NCBI GenBank assembly: GCA_047967505.1
Contig: CM106539.1
Strand: one strand, 5' to 3'
DNA length: 64,000 nt
From: Dipteris shenzhenensis
Taxonomy: Eukaryota > Polypodiophyta > Polypodiopsida > Gleicheniales
Shown here: positions 27,101 through 38,348 of the stretch, one piece after another
Numbering within the stretch: the first letter of the stretch is position 1
Layout of the letters: each line of letters begins with the position of its first letter
Position numbers and translations under genes: made by a program
Notes under the pieces: generated by a model
What the model saw: only the letters and a program-made list of their open reading frames with translations
The model's database searches: none
What the model was told of the DNA's origin: nothing

Positions 27101-30100
27101 GTTTTCGTCCAAGTTGCGGCCTGCTGGTATTGTGATAATTCTTTCTATCTTACATGGTGCGTTGCCCTATCAGCTAGATTTAGATTTAGATGCTCTTTGG
27201 GGAGAGACTAAAATGAAAATGTTTAGACTTCACAAGCAGTTGTAGCTTGAATGAAGAGATTTTGGACTACCTTTTGATTAGCCTTCTCCTTTAGTGCTAG
27301 CCTTCATCATGGCTGAGTCTGCCCTTCACCTCCGGAGTGCTGACAGAAACTCAGTACGAAGACTTTGTATAAATGGATGCTCAAGTATGTGTGGGTGTGT
27401 GGATTTGTATGTGTGAGAGCATATTTTTATACTATGGTCTACACCCACTGTTGGGCGCTGATGACGTCAGTGGGGATGTCATAGTAGCTAGTCCCTGCTA
27501 TGCATGATGGAGTTTATGGTTTTCAACCTTGTGAGTGACTATCATGAGATTGAAACTGCACTATGTTGTGTTTTTAGAGGATGAGTTTGGGAATGTTCCT
27601 GGATTCATCTAGGTATATTGGTTTACTCTGTACAATTCAACACTCACATTTTGTATCAGAGCCATTGGTCTTTGTGAGCACTTCTCTACTAACTCCACTG
27701 CCAACATGGGCTAGTTTAGTTTGGTTGCGAGAGGAGCAAGGCTTGAGCTCCAATGAGCGACATGATTGCAATCCTGCAAATTTGCGACTTGTATGGCATA
27801 TTGTACCTGTATGGTACATCCAAGTCAGCAAGTACTTGTACTGTCATCGGCATCTGTAGCCCGTGGCATGGCTGCCTTGGTAGCTGCCCTGCAGCAGTCG
27901 ACCACTATGTGAATCACTTCAAGCAAGTGGCCATTTAGTTGTAGATTTTCGACAAGGATTGGCTTAGTTTTTCTTCACTGTCTGTGGTTTGACATTCAGT
28001 GGTATTCAGCTTTAGGCCAACGACATGCAATAACACCTTGCTAGAACTTTAAGCTCTTGAGCAAGGGTAGTCCACAGCATAGCTACCTTGCTGGCAGCTC
28101 TGCAGCACACTGCAGTCCACAGACAGGTACAACAGCAATACTTAAGGGACCAGCCTGCTAGCAGCAGCCAGTCTAGGCCATATATGGGACCCATAATTTC
28201 AATAGAAATCTTCAGCAACCTTTTATGGGCTCAGATCTAATCTGTAAACTCACAGAGCAGTCTGTCAAAAAGGCAGTTACAGACCAGTCTGTGAATGGCA
28301 GTTACAGATCAATCTTTGAGATGGGAGTTATAGGAGCCTTCAGGGCTATAAAAGGAGGCCTTTCCCCTCATTCAGCTCCAGCAGCAGCAGGAACACACCG
28401 CACAGTAGCCAGGGAGTCAGCTCCCTCACCCAGTAGCCAATACAGCAGCAGCAGCAGGCGGTACAGCCAGCATCAGTTCTACAGCAGCGATAATCTCTAC
28501 ATGCACGATCCTGTCATGGGATCAGTTTTTGATAGCCTTTGATAACCTCAGCAATGGACAGCCACATAGCCTCAGCATAGCTCTTCAGTGGGGACTAAAA
28601 TGTATGCCTTTTTCATTTAGGGATCAGCAGTTGTACAGAAGGTTGCCATAGTATGCAGTCCTGCTGTCCATGCAATATATGGCTGCCTTGATTGCTTTAT
28701 CCTTTTCGTATCAAGATTACCACCATTTGTCAATGGCTGTATTGCAAAGTTTGGATTGGATGCTGCCTTTTCTGCTGATTTTCAAGGCTAACTTTGCAAT
28801 GAACACAGAGAGACATAAATTGCACGAGGAAAGATGATTTGCACAACCCCAAAATCATCCATTTCTTACAGTCAAGATCCCCAATTAGCAAAATGGCATT
28901 GATGATTGGTGAAATTTGTTAAAACGGAATGACAACTTTAATTCATGATGGATCCAACTTCTTGTGGAAGGGTGAAATGAACTGGATGAAAAATGGGCAG
29001 GCAGTGCAGTGTGCTTTACAACTCGGTATAAAAGACCATATTAAATAGAGCTCATGCAGGGCTGTGTGAGTTTATAAGTTTTACCTCGCACGTGATTTTC
29101 GAAAGGTTGAAGATTGCGCTTTTACTCTGTGAGTTTGGACCATAATATGCGGTGATGTTAAGCTGTTAGCTTTATAGCAAGAGCTGTCTTTGCCAAGAAG
29201 TCTGCTCCACCCTGCCTTACCAGCTGCAACTTGTCTTTCTTCTTTTATCAAGTTACGTTGGTTATGGATTGTAGAGTGCTTATTTACCACTCAGATAGCT
29301 GGTGGCCAATGGGCACGACCTCACAAAGTCAGCTCCAGTATGTTTCTGCACATGACTAGTTTAGATGTTTGTATGCTTTTCAGGAACATATGCTATCAAA
29401 CACATACAAAGCTTGTGCCTATGGTTTTACAGCGTATCTCTTAGGAAAGTAGATAACAAAGCTTTTATTCCTGCATTCAGATAATGTTTTAGGAGAAAAG
29501 TGTGGAAGCTTGTCTCTGATGCAGACCTTATATTGCTCAATGCTGACTTATTTTGTTTTACTGCAGGGGAGATCACCCGAGTGTTATCTACATCACTGAA
29601 AGTTCTTAATCTGTCCTCCAATTCACTGTCAGGAAATATTCCACAAAAGATTGGGACATGTGTTGTTGTTGATCTGAGCCATAACAAGCTCTATGGAGAT
29701 CTATCTTTCATGCATTATTGGGGCGATGCACTTGAAATTCTTGACTTGAGCTTCAATGACCTCACTGGTGGATTACCAGATGTTGTTTCAGAGTTTGTTC
29801 GTCTTACAAATCTGAATGTCTCTCACAATTTACTTTTTGGTCCCATTCCATCAGATTATGGTGTCTTCCCAAAATTGAGTGCCATTGATCTCAGCTTCAA
29901 TCAGTTGAATGGAACCATCCCCGTTTCCTTTTTCAATTCCTCCAGTGTGTCATCTCTCCTTTTATCCAACAATCAGCTGTCTGGAAGCCTCCCACTACAG
30001 AACTCATTATCATTTACCACTGTTCTAAACTACCCACCATTATCCCCTTTAGGATCACCTGCACAGTTGGGACAGCTATCTGGAATTGTTGTCATGGATC

Positions 30101-32155
30101 TTTCATACAACCTGCTTAGTGGGAACATCTCGGAAGACATTAGTAGGTTTCAAAACCTAGAGCAACTGGATCTCAGCAATAATCACCTTTCAGGACATAT
30201 ACCAAATGCACTTTGTAATCTTACCATGCTCCAGGGGCTCGATCTCTCAAGTAATTTACTTACAGGGCCGATACCAGATGCACTTCCAAGCAGTATGATA
30301 ATGTTACATCTATCAAACAACAGTTTATCAGGTCAAATCCCAGAAAATTTGAGAAAGTTTCCTAATTCGTCATTTTTCCCTGGAAATGAAGGTCTAACCT
30401 CACCATGGGGCTTCTCACCCAATTCAAAAGGCCCTTTGATAAATCCTGTTAATGCTCACAGGAAAAGTATTGGTACAGCTGTTAAAGCTGGGCTGATTGG
30501 TGGCTGCTCTGCAGGTTTTGTTCTTGTTGTAGTGGTTGGTTTATTTCTCTACCATACACGTTTATCCAAACCTCAGGATTATGGCAAAGGCTCTGAGCTC
30601 AATAAGAGCAATAAAGATACCGGAAAAGGTCACAAGATGTGGAGTCCTCGCTCAGCCTACTTCACCTATCATGGCCATAGTGACAGCATTCCTCCTGTGA
30701 TGAGCTTTTCATCCGATCTGCTTCTTTCCCCTGGGAAGACCACAAATACCTCTCCTGTCTCAAGCTATCGGGACTCATCACAGGAAATTAAAAATCCATT
30801 GTCACAAGTAGCGAAAATGGACATGGAAGGCTCATCAAAGCTCACAAGCGTGGAGATGTCACCTTCAAGGTCAAGGCAAAAATCTTCACCTGGATCAAAC
30901 TCATGTCACGAATCCTTACGAGTGGCAGAAGAGTTCCTGTCGGCTGACTCACCCATTGTTTTGAAGGTGCGATCACCAGATCGACTTGCAGGGGATCTGC
31001 ACTTCCTTGACAAGTCCTTAAAGTTCACTGCAGAGGAGCTATCTAGGGCACCTGCAGAGGTGCTGGGCAGAAGCAGCCATGGAACCTCTTACAAGGCAAC
31101 TCTTGATAATGGCCATGTTCTGACAGTTAAGTGGTTACGGGAAGGCCTGGCCAAGAACAAGAAAGAATTTGCACGTGAAGCAAAGAAGTTTCGCAAAATC
31201 AGACATCCTAATCTTATTCCGTTGAGGGGTTACTACTGGGGGCCTCGTGAGCATGAAAAACTCATACTATCGGACTTTATGAGATCAGGGAGCCTAGCAG
31301 CACATTTTTCTGGTAGTTATCATTGTTCTCGTCTGTTTTCTTGACACCCAGTTGCAATGTCTATAATCCATACCTAAATGTTGATTATCTTGATAGATTA
31401 TTGTTATTGAAAGACTGCATATTGCTTGAGTTCATCGATTTTAGCTTTCAAATGAATCATAGCATGACTCCTACAGTTGCAGTCTAGTTGTTTCTTGAGA
31501 CCTCTATTCTGAGGTGTTTGTGGATTCTGACCTCAGGACTCTAAAACCAACGTGTCCTCTTGCAGATAGGTCTGGGCAAAGGTATTCGCCTCTTTCTTGG
31601 CAGCAAAGGTTAGTGATTGCTGTAGATATTGCCAGAGGGTTGGTTTACCTTCATGATCAGCGGCATTTGCCTCATGGCAATTTGAAAGCAACCAATGTCT
31701 TGATTGATGGGCCAACTCTTAATGGGCGGCTTGCTGACTATGGCTTACACCAGTTGATGACCTGTGAAGGAACAGCAAATCAGATATTGAATGCTGGTGC
31801 ACTTGGCTACAGGGCCCCTGAACTAGCCACCATGAAAAAACCCAAACCATCATTGAAGGGAGATGTATATGCTTTTGGAGTACTAATGCTAGAGCTTTTG
31901 ACAGGGAAAGGTGCAGGTGACATAATATCTGGACACTGTGGGGCTGTGGATCTAACAGACTGGGTCAGGTTATTGGTCAGTGAAAGCAGGGCCATTGACT
32001 GCTTTGATCCAGCACTTCTGGGTACAGAAAGAGACCAAGAGCCTCCCAAAGGCATGGATGAAATGCTAGTGCTTGCCCTTAAGTGCATCTCTCTGCAGTC
32101 ACAAAGACCAAACATCCGCTCTGTCTATGAAGAGCTTACTTCGATTCCCGTGTGA
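24196..32155 (+). CDS. GHR1: GHR1/SIRK1-like LRR receptor pseudokinase (spliced gene)
   Basis: Three coding exons: 24,196-25,222, 29,567-31,312 and 31,566-32,155. Introns are GT-AG and both phase 1, giving 1120 residues (Arabidopsis GHR1 is about 1050). Domains: hydrophobic signal peptide (about 9-33), LRR N-cap with the C-x6-C pair GCPDKWCGVAC, about 20 LRRs to residue 625, one membrane helix (about 651-671), a Ser-rich juxtamembrane, then a kinase-like domain from about 840. The block SPDRLAGDLHFLD then AEELSRAPAEVLGRSSHGT is diagnostic of the GHR1 (At4g20940)/At5g10020 group. Lys864 is kept, but HRD is HGN (Asn963), and DFG is DYG (982-984), so catalysis is unlikely. Relatives act at the plasma membrane; GHR1 promotes anion-channel-driven stomatal closure. 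Whether this is GHR1 itself or co-orthologous to GHR1 and SIRK1 is unresolved. Earlier in-frame Met6 and Met9 are alternative starts. Confidence 0.87.
25870..26640 (+). mobile_element. GC-rich LTR-like remnant in intron 1
   Basis: The segment is distinctly GC-richer than the intron around it. It contains a tandem repeat (25,934-26,012 and 26,029-26,100 share CTCCAATTCTTTTC and TTCATTGGGCTGGCAAG) and a TATA-box-like TTTATATAGAGGC near 26,195, the architecture of a retrotransposon LTR. No TG/CA ends, primer site or target duplication could be set, so this is a composition-based suggestion. Confidence 0.3.
26920..27058 (+). repeat. 139-bp exact duplicate, left copy
   Basis: Positions 26,920-27,058 appear identical base for base to 27,480-27,618, an offset of 560 bp. 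The segment equals the 3' two-fifths of the LTR-like unit described at 27,295. Confidence 0.9.
27295..27648 (+). mobile_element. LTR-like repeat (354 bp) in intron 1
   Basis: Starts TGCTAGCC and ends CACTCACA (TG..CA), and is followed after two bases by a primer-binding-like site at 27,651. It contains a TGACGTCA palindrome near 27,463. A near-identical copy lies at 32,669-33,126, and a diverged start (GCTAGGCTTCATCATGACTAAG) near 25,458. Best read as a solo or decayed LTR of an unidentified family; no flanking target duplication was found. Confidence 0.5.
27651..27662 (+). other. tRNA-iMet primer-binding-site-like sequence
   Basis: TTGTATCAGAGC matches the standard plant primer site TGGTATCAGAGC with one mismatch. 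It sits two bases after the CA end of the LTR-like repeat. Confidence 0.45.
28225..28560 (+). mobile_element. promoter-bearing LTR-like remnant in intron 1
   Basis: GTTACAGACCAGTCTGT-type repeats at about 28,275-28,310 precede GGGCTATAAAAGGAGGCC (TATAAAA at 28,347-28,353) and then a CAG-rich tract, a layout typical of an LTR core promoter and R region. A 105-codon open frame spans it, but its Ser/Gln-rich C-terminus follows the CAG repeats; I do not call it a gene. Confidence 0.3.
31313..31565 (+). other. intron 2 of the receptor pseudokinase gene (253 bp)
   Basis: GT at 31,313 to TGCAG ending 31,565. Removing it joins LAAHF-S to DRSGQRYSPLSW within the kinase-like domain, matching the continuous sequence expected for the family. 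Confidence 0.88.
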
Positions 32156-32668
32156 AAGTTCTTTGGGTTGTTTGAGCTTGAAAGGTTGTGGAATGGGGCC
32201 AGATGTGATGCCCACCTCTCAACTGCAGCTCAGATAGAAATGGCAGTTAAAAGTTGATGTGACCTGTTGCTAATTCCAATGGATATCTTCAATCTGACTG
32301 GAAGTTCATTCTAACCCACTAGAATATACTACTTACAATCTTTCCACTTTCAGAAATTTTGGAAGCTTCAGTTTTTAAAGGTGTGACATTGAGGAAAGTG
32401 TAATACTTGGTGTCGGTGGCTAATTGCTCTTTTTCTCCCCCTCTTTTGCTTCAAGCATTTACTAATGCATTCTTTAGCTTGCTTCATTCACTTACTAAGG
32501 CATTCCCCTATGTATTGGCACTAAATCAGTTCTCAACATGTATATGTTGGACCAATGTAATTTCTTCAAACTAAATCAATGGAAATTGTAAAAGGGATGA
32601 CATGCTTTGGATTGGATAGTCTTTCCCTGGAATGTGCTAGGTGTGTATTTCTTATGTAAATATTTCGT

Positions 32669-33126
32669 TGCTAGCCTTCGTCATGGCTGAGTCTGCCCTT
32701 CACCTCCAGAGTGTTGACAGAAACTTAGTACGAAGACTTTGTATAAATGGATGCTCAAGTATGTGTGGGTGTGGATTTGTTTGTGTGAGAGCATATTTTT
32801 ATACTATGGTCTACACCCACTGGTGAGTCATGGCTGAGTCTGCCCTTCACCTCCGGAGTGCTGACAGAAACTCAGTACGAAGACTTTGTATAAATGGATG
32901 CTCAAGTATGTGTGGGTGTGTGGATTTGTTTGTGTGAGAGCATATTTTTATACTATGGTCTACACCCACTGGTGGGCGCTGATGACATCAGTGGGGATGT
33001 CATAGTAGCTAGTCCCTGCTATGCATGATGGAGTTTATGGTTTTCAACCTTGTGAGTGACTATCATGAGATTGAAACTGCACTATGTTGTGTTTTTAAAG
33101 GATGAGTTTGGATTCATCTAGGTATA
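32669..33126 (+). mobile_element. second LTR-like copy with internal tandem duplication
   Basis: Same family as 27,295-27,648. The first roughly 145 bp (GGCTGAGTCTGCCCTTCACC to CTACACCCACTGG) is duplicated in tandem (32,681-32,824 and 32,827-32,973). The rest follows once, ending GGTATAT at 33,126 without the last 30 bp. Against the intron copy the second unit shows about 4 substitutions and one 12-base deletion over roughly 310 bp. Confidence 0.6.
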
Positions 33127-33755
33127 TAAATATATCATTGGTTCATGTGATGAATCATGTGATGCTTGGATGCTTGATGAGGCATGATAATTAAATGATA
33201 TAACTTGTGATCCTTGGGTACAATGCGAAGTTGATTGGTGTGCTAGGCCTTTTTCTTAGGAGCAAGGAAATGAACTTCTATTGACTACGCCCAAAGTACA
33301 AATATCCTATGAGAGCCTCACGCACAATCATTCAGATAGGAAAAAGGCTTTCAGGATTTGAAAGGAGTGGAAATGCCATGAAACCTGAAGTCTCTATGAA
33401 GGAAGCTTTTCTGGCTACTACGGTGCATGAGGAACCCGAATCTTGCCCCAAGTGGTCATGACGGTGTGAATAATGTCTTGATGATAACTAGGAGGCAGAA
33501 GTATGAGCCTCTATAGTTTTATAACATACCTATATTTTTTTTCTCCACTACATTTATGGATTAATATTGGATATCCTATCTTCATTTACTTTTCTTACGA
33601 TCGTATGTTTACTGACCACACGTGTGACTTCTTGTGATAGGACTTCAGACCCTGGCCAGACCTTGGCTTTTTATCTTTTACAAATCCTATACACATGGTT
33701 ACTTTCAGTTGAGAGCTCTTATCATGGCTGATCACCATGTAGCTATCTGTAGTGT

Positions 33756-33965
33756 AGCTCTTGTCACCTTCATTGTGACCACACCACCTTCAGTGTGACT
33801 GCGTCATTTACAGTGCTATCTTCAGTATAGACTATGGCACCACACTGTGTGTCCGGGTCACCTTTAGTAGGACTCTATCGCTTCAAGAGGATCTATCACC
33901 TTTGGTGTGATTTATCATCTTTCAATAAGACTTTACCATCTTCGGTATGGTTTAATGTTATGCTC
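33756..33965 (+). repeat. degenerate short repeats around CACCTTCAGTGTGA
   Basis: Units such as CACCTTCATTGTGAC, CACCTTCAGTGTGAC, CACCTTTGGTGTGA and CATCTTCGGTATGG recur every 20-35 bp. Confidence 0.45.
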
Positions 33966-34329
33966 TGGTCAAGATAGCATGATCTCATAAGGGTCAGTTG
34001 GCATTATCTATAGATGACCGACATTTATATGTGTTGGGTGTAAACAAAGGAGAATTAGCAAATTGACAAAGCAAAACTATTGAGGCTACATGGGAGAAAT
34101 TGGGCCATGGAGTTTTTTTATTCCCTCTTGAATTCAGCTGCTAGAGTTTTGAAACTTTCTGCTCTCTCAAGTTGCAATCTTAGGTGTTTGCAGTTTTTTT
34201 GAAATGCCATAAAGTCTTTTACATTTTTATAGTTTTGGGTGCTTGCATTATGTCTATATAGCGGTGTGTTGGGAATCGGGATTTGGTTTATATGATTGGG
34301 GTTGTCAGTAGTTGAGTACATTGATATGT

Positions 34330-35190
34330 TTGGGGAAGTAGTCTTGAAGATATTTGAACCTCTTCCTCAATTGGTGCAAGTAAAAGATCATATCTTTTGA
34401 CTGAATGACATGATTGAAATGGAAGTTCAGGCTAAGTATGTGAACATGTTAGATGAAGCAATAGCTATAGCCCTAAACTATGAAGATACCAGAGGCAAGC
34501 CGACTGGGTCTATACAAGCAACAAGTACTTGATATGAAAAGCAAGCGAAGACGATTGGGGGCTGAACCATGTGATAACATTTTATCTAAGCCCATAGCAA
34601 TGGGTATACAGTCTTTAATGATACGGAGTTGGTTAAGATGAAAGTGCAAGTAGCCAACCATGATGTGTTGTTTGACTTATAGTCAAAACACAATGTAATT
34701 AACTCTAAGCTCGTGAAGATGTTGAAATTGAAAATAGCCCATTTGACTATGTGTATACAGTGAATTGGCAGATGGAAGCTCTTTTGAAGTATGGGACCAA
34801 AGAGTTACCAAGTTAGAGCTTCATATTCAAGACTATGTGGAGAAGTTGGACTTTTGACTAAGTTTGCTCACATAGATATAGCCCTAGTAATGGCATGACA
34901 TTCCGAGAGAATCTAAAGGACCATTGGTCTTCATAATGGACGCTCGAGATTATTAATACATCATCAGTAGAGTCAATCGAGAAAATGTTGACGTGAACTG
35001 AGACTAACCAAGATGGGAAAATAGCCAAGTTGGTTGATCTGATTAAAGAGGGGTTCTTTGATTGTTTTGTTATGTGTTACCTCTAGAGTGGAATGCTCAA
35101 AACAAAATTGAACTTATGCTAGGGCCCGGGGGCAAAATGACCTTCCTATAGGTTAATCTTTACTAAAGAAGTTGAGCTGCAAAGGCAACT
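34330..35190 (+). pseudogene. decayed Ty3/gypsy gag-protease region
   Basis: One plus-strand frame reads, through stops, ELVKMKVQVANHDVLFDL then HNVINSKLVKMLKLKI and HLTMC. This is the layout of a gypsy retropepsin (VNGH..LFDSGASHNFI..KL). The catalytic D-S/T-G-A motif is destroyed: D is followed by L and a stop. Upstream text reads as a charged gag C-terminus, and a FAHIDIALVMAWH-like phrase follows. No reverse transcriptase follows, so the element is truncated as well as broken. Confidence 0.5.
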
Positions 35191-35621
35191 GGAAGAATAC
35201 CTCAAGCTGGAAATAGATTCAGCCCAATTTTTTACCTTTCACCCAAGTTGCAGGAAACGTTCCAGCATGGAAACATTTATGAAATGCCAACTAAATCAAT
35301 AGGAAACGGCAGGGGTAGGTTGAGTAAAGAAAGTGTGTGGATGCACATAACTTGTGGAATCTGCCACATTACAGAAACATATGCACACACACAATTACTT
35401 TATGAATTCTGCAGCAATTATAGTGAAACTATGTATATAACTTTAAGAATTCTACAGCAATTACAGGCTGCTATAATGCACATGAGCTAGATGGCATGTT
35501 TCAACCATTAAGCAAAATTTTAATTGCTGCAGCATGTAGATGACAAGTAATTCATAGCAACATATGTACACACAAGCAATATGACAGGTCCCATTAAGCT
35601 TAGCATATAAATAAAATATGC

Positions 35622-36310
35622 TCATTGCACATAGACATTACAACATAAATGAAACTTACATGGAAATTGCGCCATCATCCTCTTCCCCCTCATGAACATC
35701 CCACTTCTGAGAAGGGCCGGACTTATATGATGGATCACTTCTAGAAAGAAGCTAAGGTTGCTATGCACATATACAAGATCCTCAGTCATTTTATGAGCAA
35801 GCCGATTGCGTTTCACTGAACGGATGAATCCATAAGTTGACCAATTTTGCTCTGTTACAGAAGAACTCGATACTTGTGAGAGGGCCTGAGTGCCAACTTT
35901 TGCAATTGAAGGGTTTCTGAGCCATAGTTGTCCCACCAAGCAATAGGAGAAAGTCAATCTCTATGTGAAGAAGCGGATAGCTCACCAAATGCACCCACTT
36001 GGCCAAGATACATTGACAACTGATCCTTAGAGTTCTCATTGCAACATCCTTCCCCACTCTATCCAAAGTTTGCCTCCAACCTCCCATCACTTTGGAATCT
36101 TGTTTTGAATTCTGCAGAACCATTTTTGATTTAGAAGAAAGGTTGTTGGGTGGAGAGAGGAATGAAGCATATCCCATCTCACTTCTGCAATTTCTCTTAT
36201 TTCTTCAATACATAATGTCTCCGTTGCTTTCTCTAGATAGGGCTCTTAGTCTCACGTATTTGATCAATACCTTCATAAATCACGCCAAAACTTATGCCTC
36301 TACCTTAGTT
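35622..36310 (-). pseudogene. hAT transposase relic, C-terminal dimerisation part
   Basis: Minus-strand frames read EEIREIAEVRWDMLHSSLH, then PIAWWDNYGSETLQLQKLA with a shift into QALSQVSSSSVTEQNWSTYG and KRNRLAHKMTEDLVYVHSNL. This is the hAT C-terminal dimerisation region (W..YG..P.LQ.LA..VLSQ..SSS..ERNWS). At least one frameshift (near 35,940) and a stop break it. It continues the minus-strand hAT fragment at 38.6-39.5 kb; the Penelope-like element sits between the two. Confidence 0.75.
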
Positions 36311-36362
36311 TCTCAAAAGGATTTGATCTCAAAACATCAGAGTTTTTGCAAGTCTTCAGGGT

Positions 36363-38095
36363 TTGTTTGCAATCCAAGCGTACCTTTTCTTGTGCTACTT
36401 GGAAGTTTCACAAAACTCCAAAAAGCTAAGATTTATTATAGCTGCTTGTGAGACTACTTTGACGGATGTCTCTAAATGGCTAAGCTATTGCTTCAAAGCC
36501 ATGTTGCCTAGTGTCCATGAACTTTGGAGGGACTTATTAAAAGAGGCAGATGTCCCCTCACACTCAAGTTGGATTTTAAATGACTCTGTAGGAGTCATTC
36601 TTGTTGTAAAATTTTTTAATTCCTCTCGAAGCATTCAAGAAAAAGAGTCTCCTATTCTCCTTCAAACCTATGATTTTACCACGCTTTACACAAAGATCGA
36701 GTTGGAAGACATGAAGTTTAGAATTAAAAAGCTAGTGGCTGAAGTTTTCAAGCTAAGATTTGATAAAGATAGATGCAAAGTGCTAAAAGTTGAGAAAACA
36801 ACCTTATGCTTTGACTTTTTGTGGCTAAAAAATAAAGATCATGACATAGGTTCTAAAAAGAAAAGATACACAAAGGTAGTAAGTGTGGAAGATGTTTGCT
36901 CTTGGATAGATTTTCTTTTAGATAATCTTTACATCACAATAGGTGATTCTTTGTTTCAACAAGTTATAGGAATCCCCATGGGCACTAATTGTGCCGTCTT
37001 TTTAGCAAACTTTTATCTTTTCACTTATGAATTTGAGTTTATGCATTGTCTTATTTCTATCAATACTTGCCCTATCATTTTACATAAGCTTAGTCAAGTT
37101 AGGTGTTTTATAGATGATTTATTTGTACCAGATGTTCCTAACTTTCAAGACTTTATGTACAAAGACGCTAGAGCTTTTGGAGAAGGAATCTATCCTCCCC
37201 AGGGGATTCACAAGAGGAAACTTATGATATCACGTGAGTGTACAATAGGGGGGTTTTTTTTAATGAGGCATAAGCTTATACATTAGGGGTGGGGGGCCTT
37301 TTATTTTTTCCCAATATTGAATTTAAGTTAGGGGGGCCATGCCATATTTAAGAGGGGGGGACATAGTATAGGCTACCTTGGATAACTAGTCCAAACAAGT
37401 TTGGTTTTGTGTATGGTTTTAAATAGTCATAGGGAAGGTAATCTAAATTTTCTTATTGTGTGATCTAAATGCTTGAGAAAGAACGTAGATTTAAGGAAAG
37501 GGGGGACATAATAGAATTTTGGTGGTATCTTATAAGCTTAAATAGGGGTATTTTATCATCCTACATGGATCTTAAATAGGGGGTTTTCTTGAAGTTCATA
37601 CACGCAGGTGACGTCCCCCTTTCATGAAGGGTGAATCCCCCGGGCTATCCTCGTGACTCTTGTGAACTGAACTGCACTTCAAGAGGGGATTCTTGTGTTT
37701 TCTTAGATCTTAGAATTTCTCAATCTACCATAGGATCAGACGTTGATATATATGATAAACGTGAACAACTTGAATATAGTGGTTTACACATTATAAAAAT
37801 GCCTCACATTGACTCAAACATTTCTGATTTGGCAAAATATGGAGTCATTTCTTCCCAATTCCATAGATTTTCTCGCCTTTGTACAACTAAGGAGTCTTTT
37901 ATCCCTCAATGTAGTAATTTGATCACTTTACTATTACACAAGAGGTATAATCCAAGGAAAATAATGAAAAAAGTTCGTACATTCTTAAATATGAAGTCTT
38001 TTATCTATGGTGTATCGGCCTTCGGTATGTTTAGAATGATTGAACATAAGCTGAAAACAAAAAGCGGAGAGCTGAATAGCCCGTTTTTCTTTTAG
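36363..38095 (+). pseudogene. endonuclease-less Penelope-like reverse transcriptase, interrupted
   Basis: Conserved Penelope-type blocks in order: ETTLTDVSKWLSYCFKAM, catalytic Asp in TYDFTTLYTKI (motif A), GIPMGTNCAVFLANFYLF (motif B), RCFIDDLF (motif C, the second and third catalytic Asp), DSCELNCTSRG, CVFLDLRIS, DIYDKR, MPHIDSNIS and FIYGVSAFGMFRMI. The frame then stops at 38,095. No GIY-YIG nuclease follows, which fits the endonuclease-deficient Athena/Coprina-like branch known from rotifers, fungi and some plants. The frame is broken only by a 447-bp MITE (37,198-37,644); otherwise it is open from 36,363. The 5' part is probably truncated, as no full N-terminus is recognisable. Confidence 0.8.
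37198..37644. mobile_element. 447-bp MITE inserted in the Penelope-like frame
   Basis: Terminal inverted repeats of 14 bp with one mismatch (CCCAGGGGATTCAC and, at the other end, the complement of CCCGGGGGATTCAC). Flanked by an exact 8-bp duplication CTATCCTC at 37,190-37,197 and 37,645-37,652. Insert plus one duplication is 455 bp, and removing it restores the reverse transcriptase frame. The interior has G-runs and no coding capacity. The 8-bp duplication fits a hAT-type non-autonomous element; the CCC ends are not the commonest hAT form. Confidence 0.88.
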
Positions 38096-38348
38096 TTTCA
38101 AAAGAGAGTTTGTTTGAGTATGCTTGTGCTTTCTAAGTTAGAAATGTATTTTTGCCTCTTTGTAGAAACGATACATAAGTGTAAAGGGCCATTTAGCTTT
38201 TTATGTTTTAAATAAGAGAGAGAGTTTCTAGTTTTTTGGAAGATTTTGTCTCTTGACTTGCTTGTTTATTTTTGCTTAGTCACCTGCTTCGTTTCTTCTT
38301 TATTTCTTGTTTTCATTCTCTTTTGTTTATTTGACGTATTTTAGTAAG

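Larger units (their letters stand above)
25223..29566 (+). other. intron 1 of the receptor pseudokinase gene (4,344 bp)
   Basis: Donor GTATGT at 25,223 follows the LRR phrase SSNNLT, and acceptor CTGCAG ends at 29,566. Joining restores a continuous LRR (NLTGEITRVLS). The intron is repeat-laden: tandem GC-rich blocks, an exact 139-bp duplication, an LTR-like unit with primer-site-like sequence, and a promoter-like block with TATAAAA. No exon-like coding sequence was recognised inside. Confidence 0.85.

Noticed and set aside
28225-28542. 105-codon frame in intron 1 as an alternative exon or gene
   Set aside because: It overlaps a TATA-like LTR remnant and a CAG-rich tract, with no family resemblance and no splice sites fitting the receptor reading frame.
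27450-33126. Idea that the two LTR-like repeats bound one element containing receptor exons 2 and 3
   Set aside because: The intervening gene keeps its intron 2 and is contiguous with exon 1, no polypurine tract precedes 32,669, and no shared target duplication was found. Independent insertions or segmental duplication are simpler.
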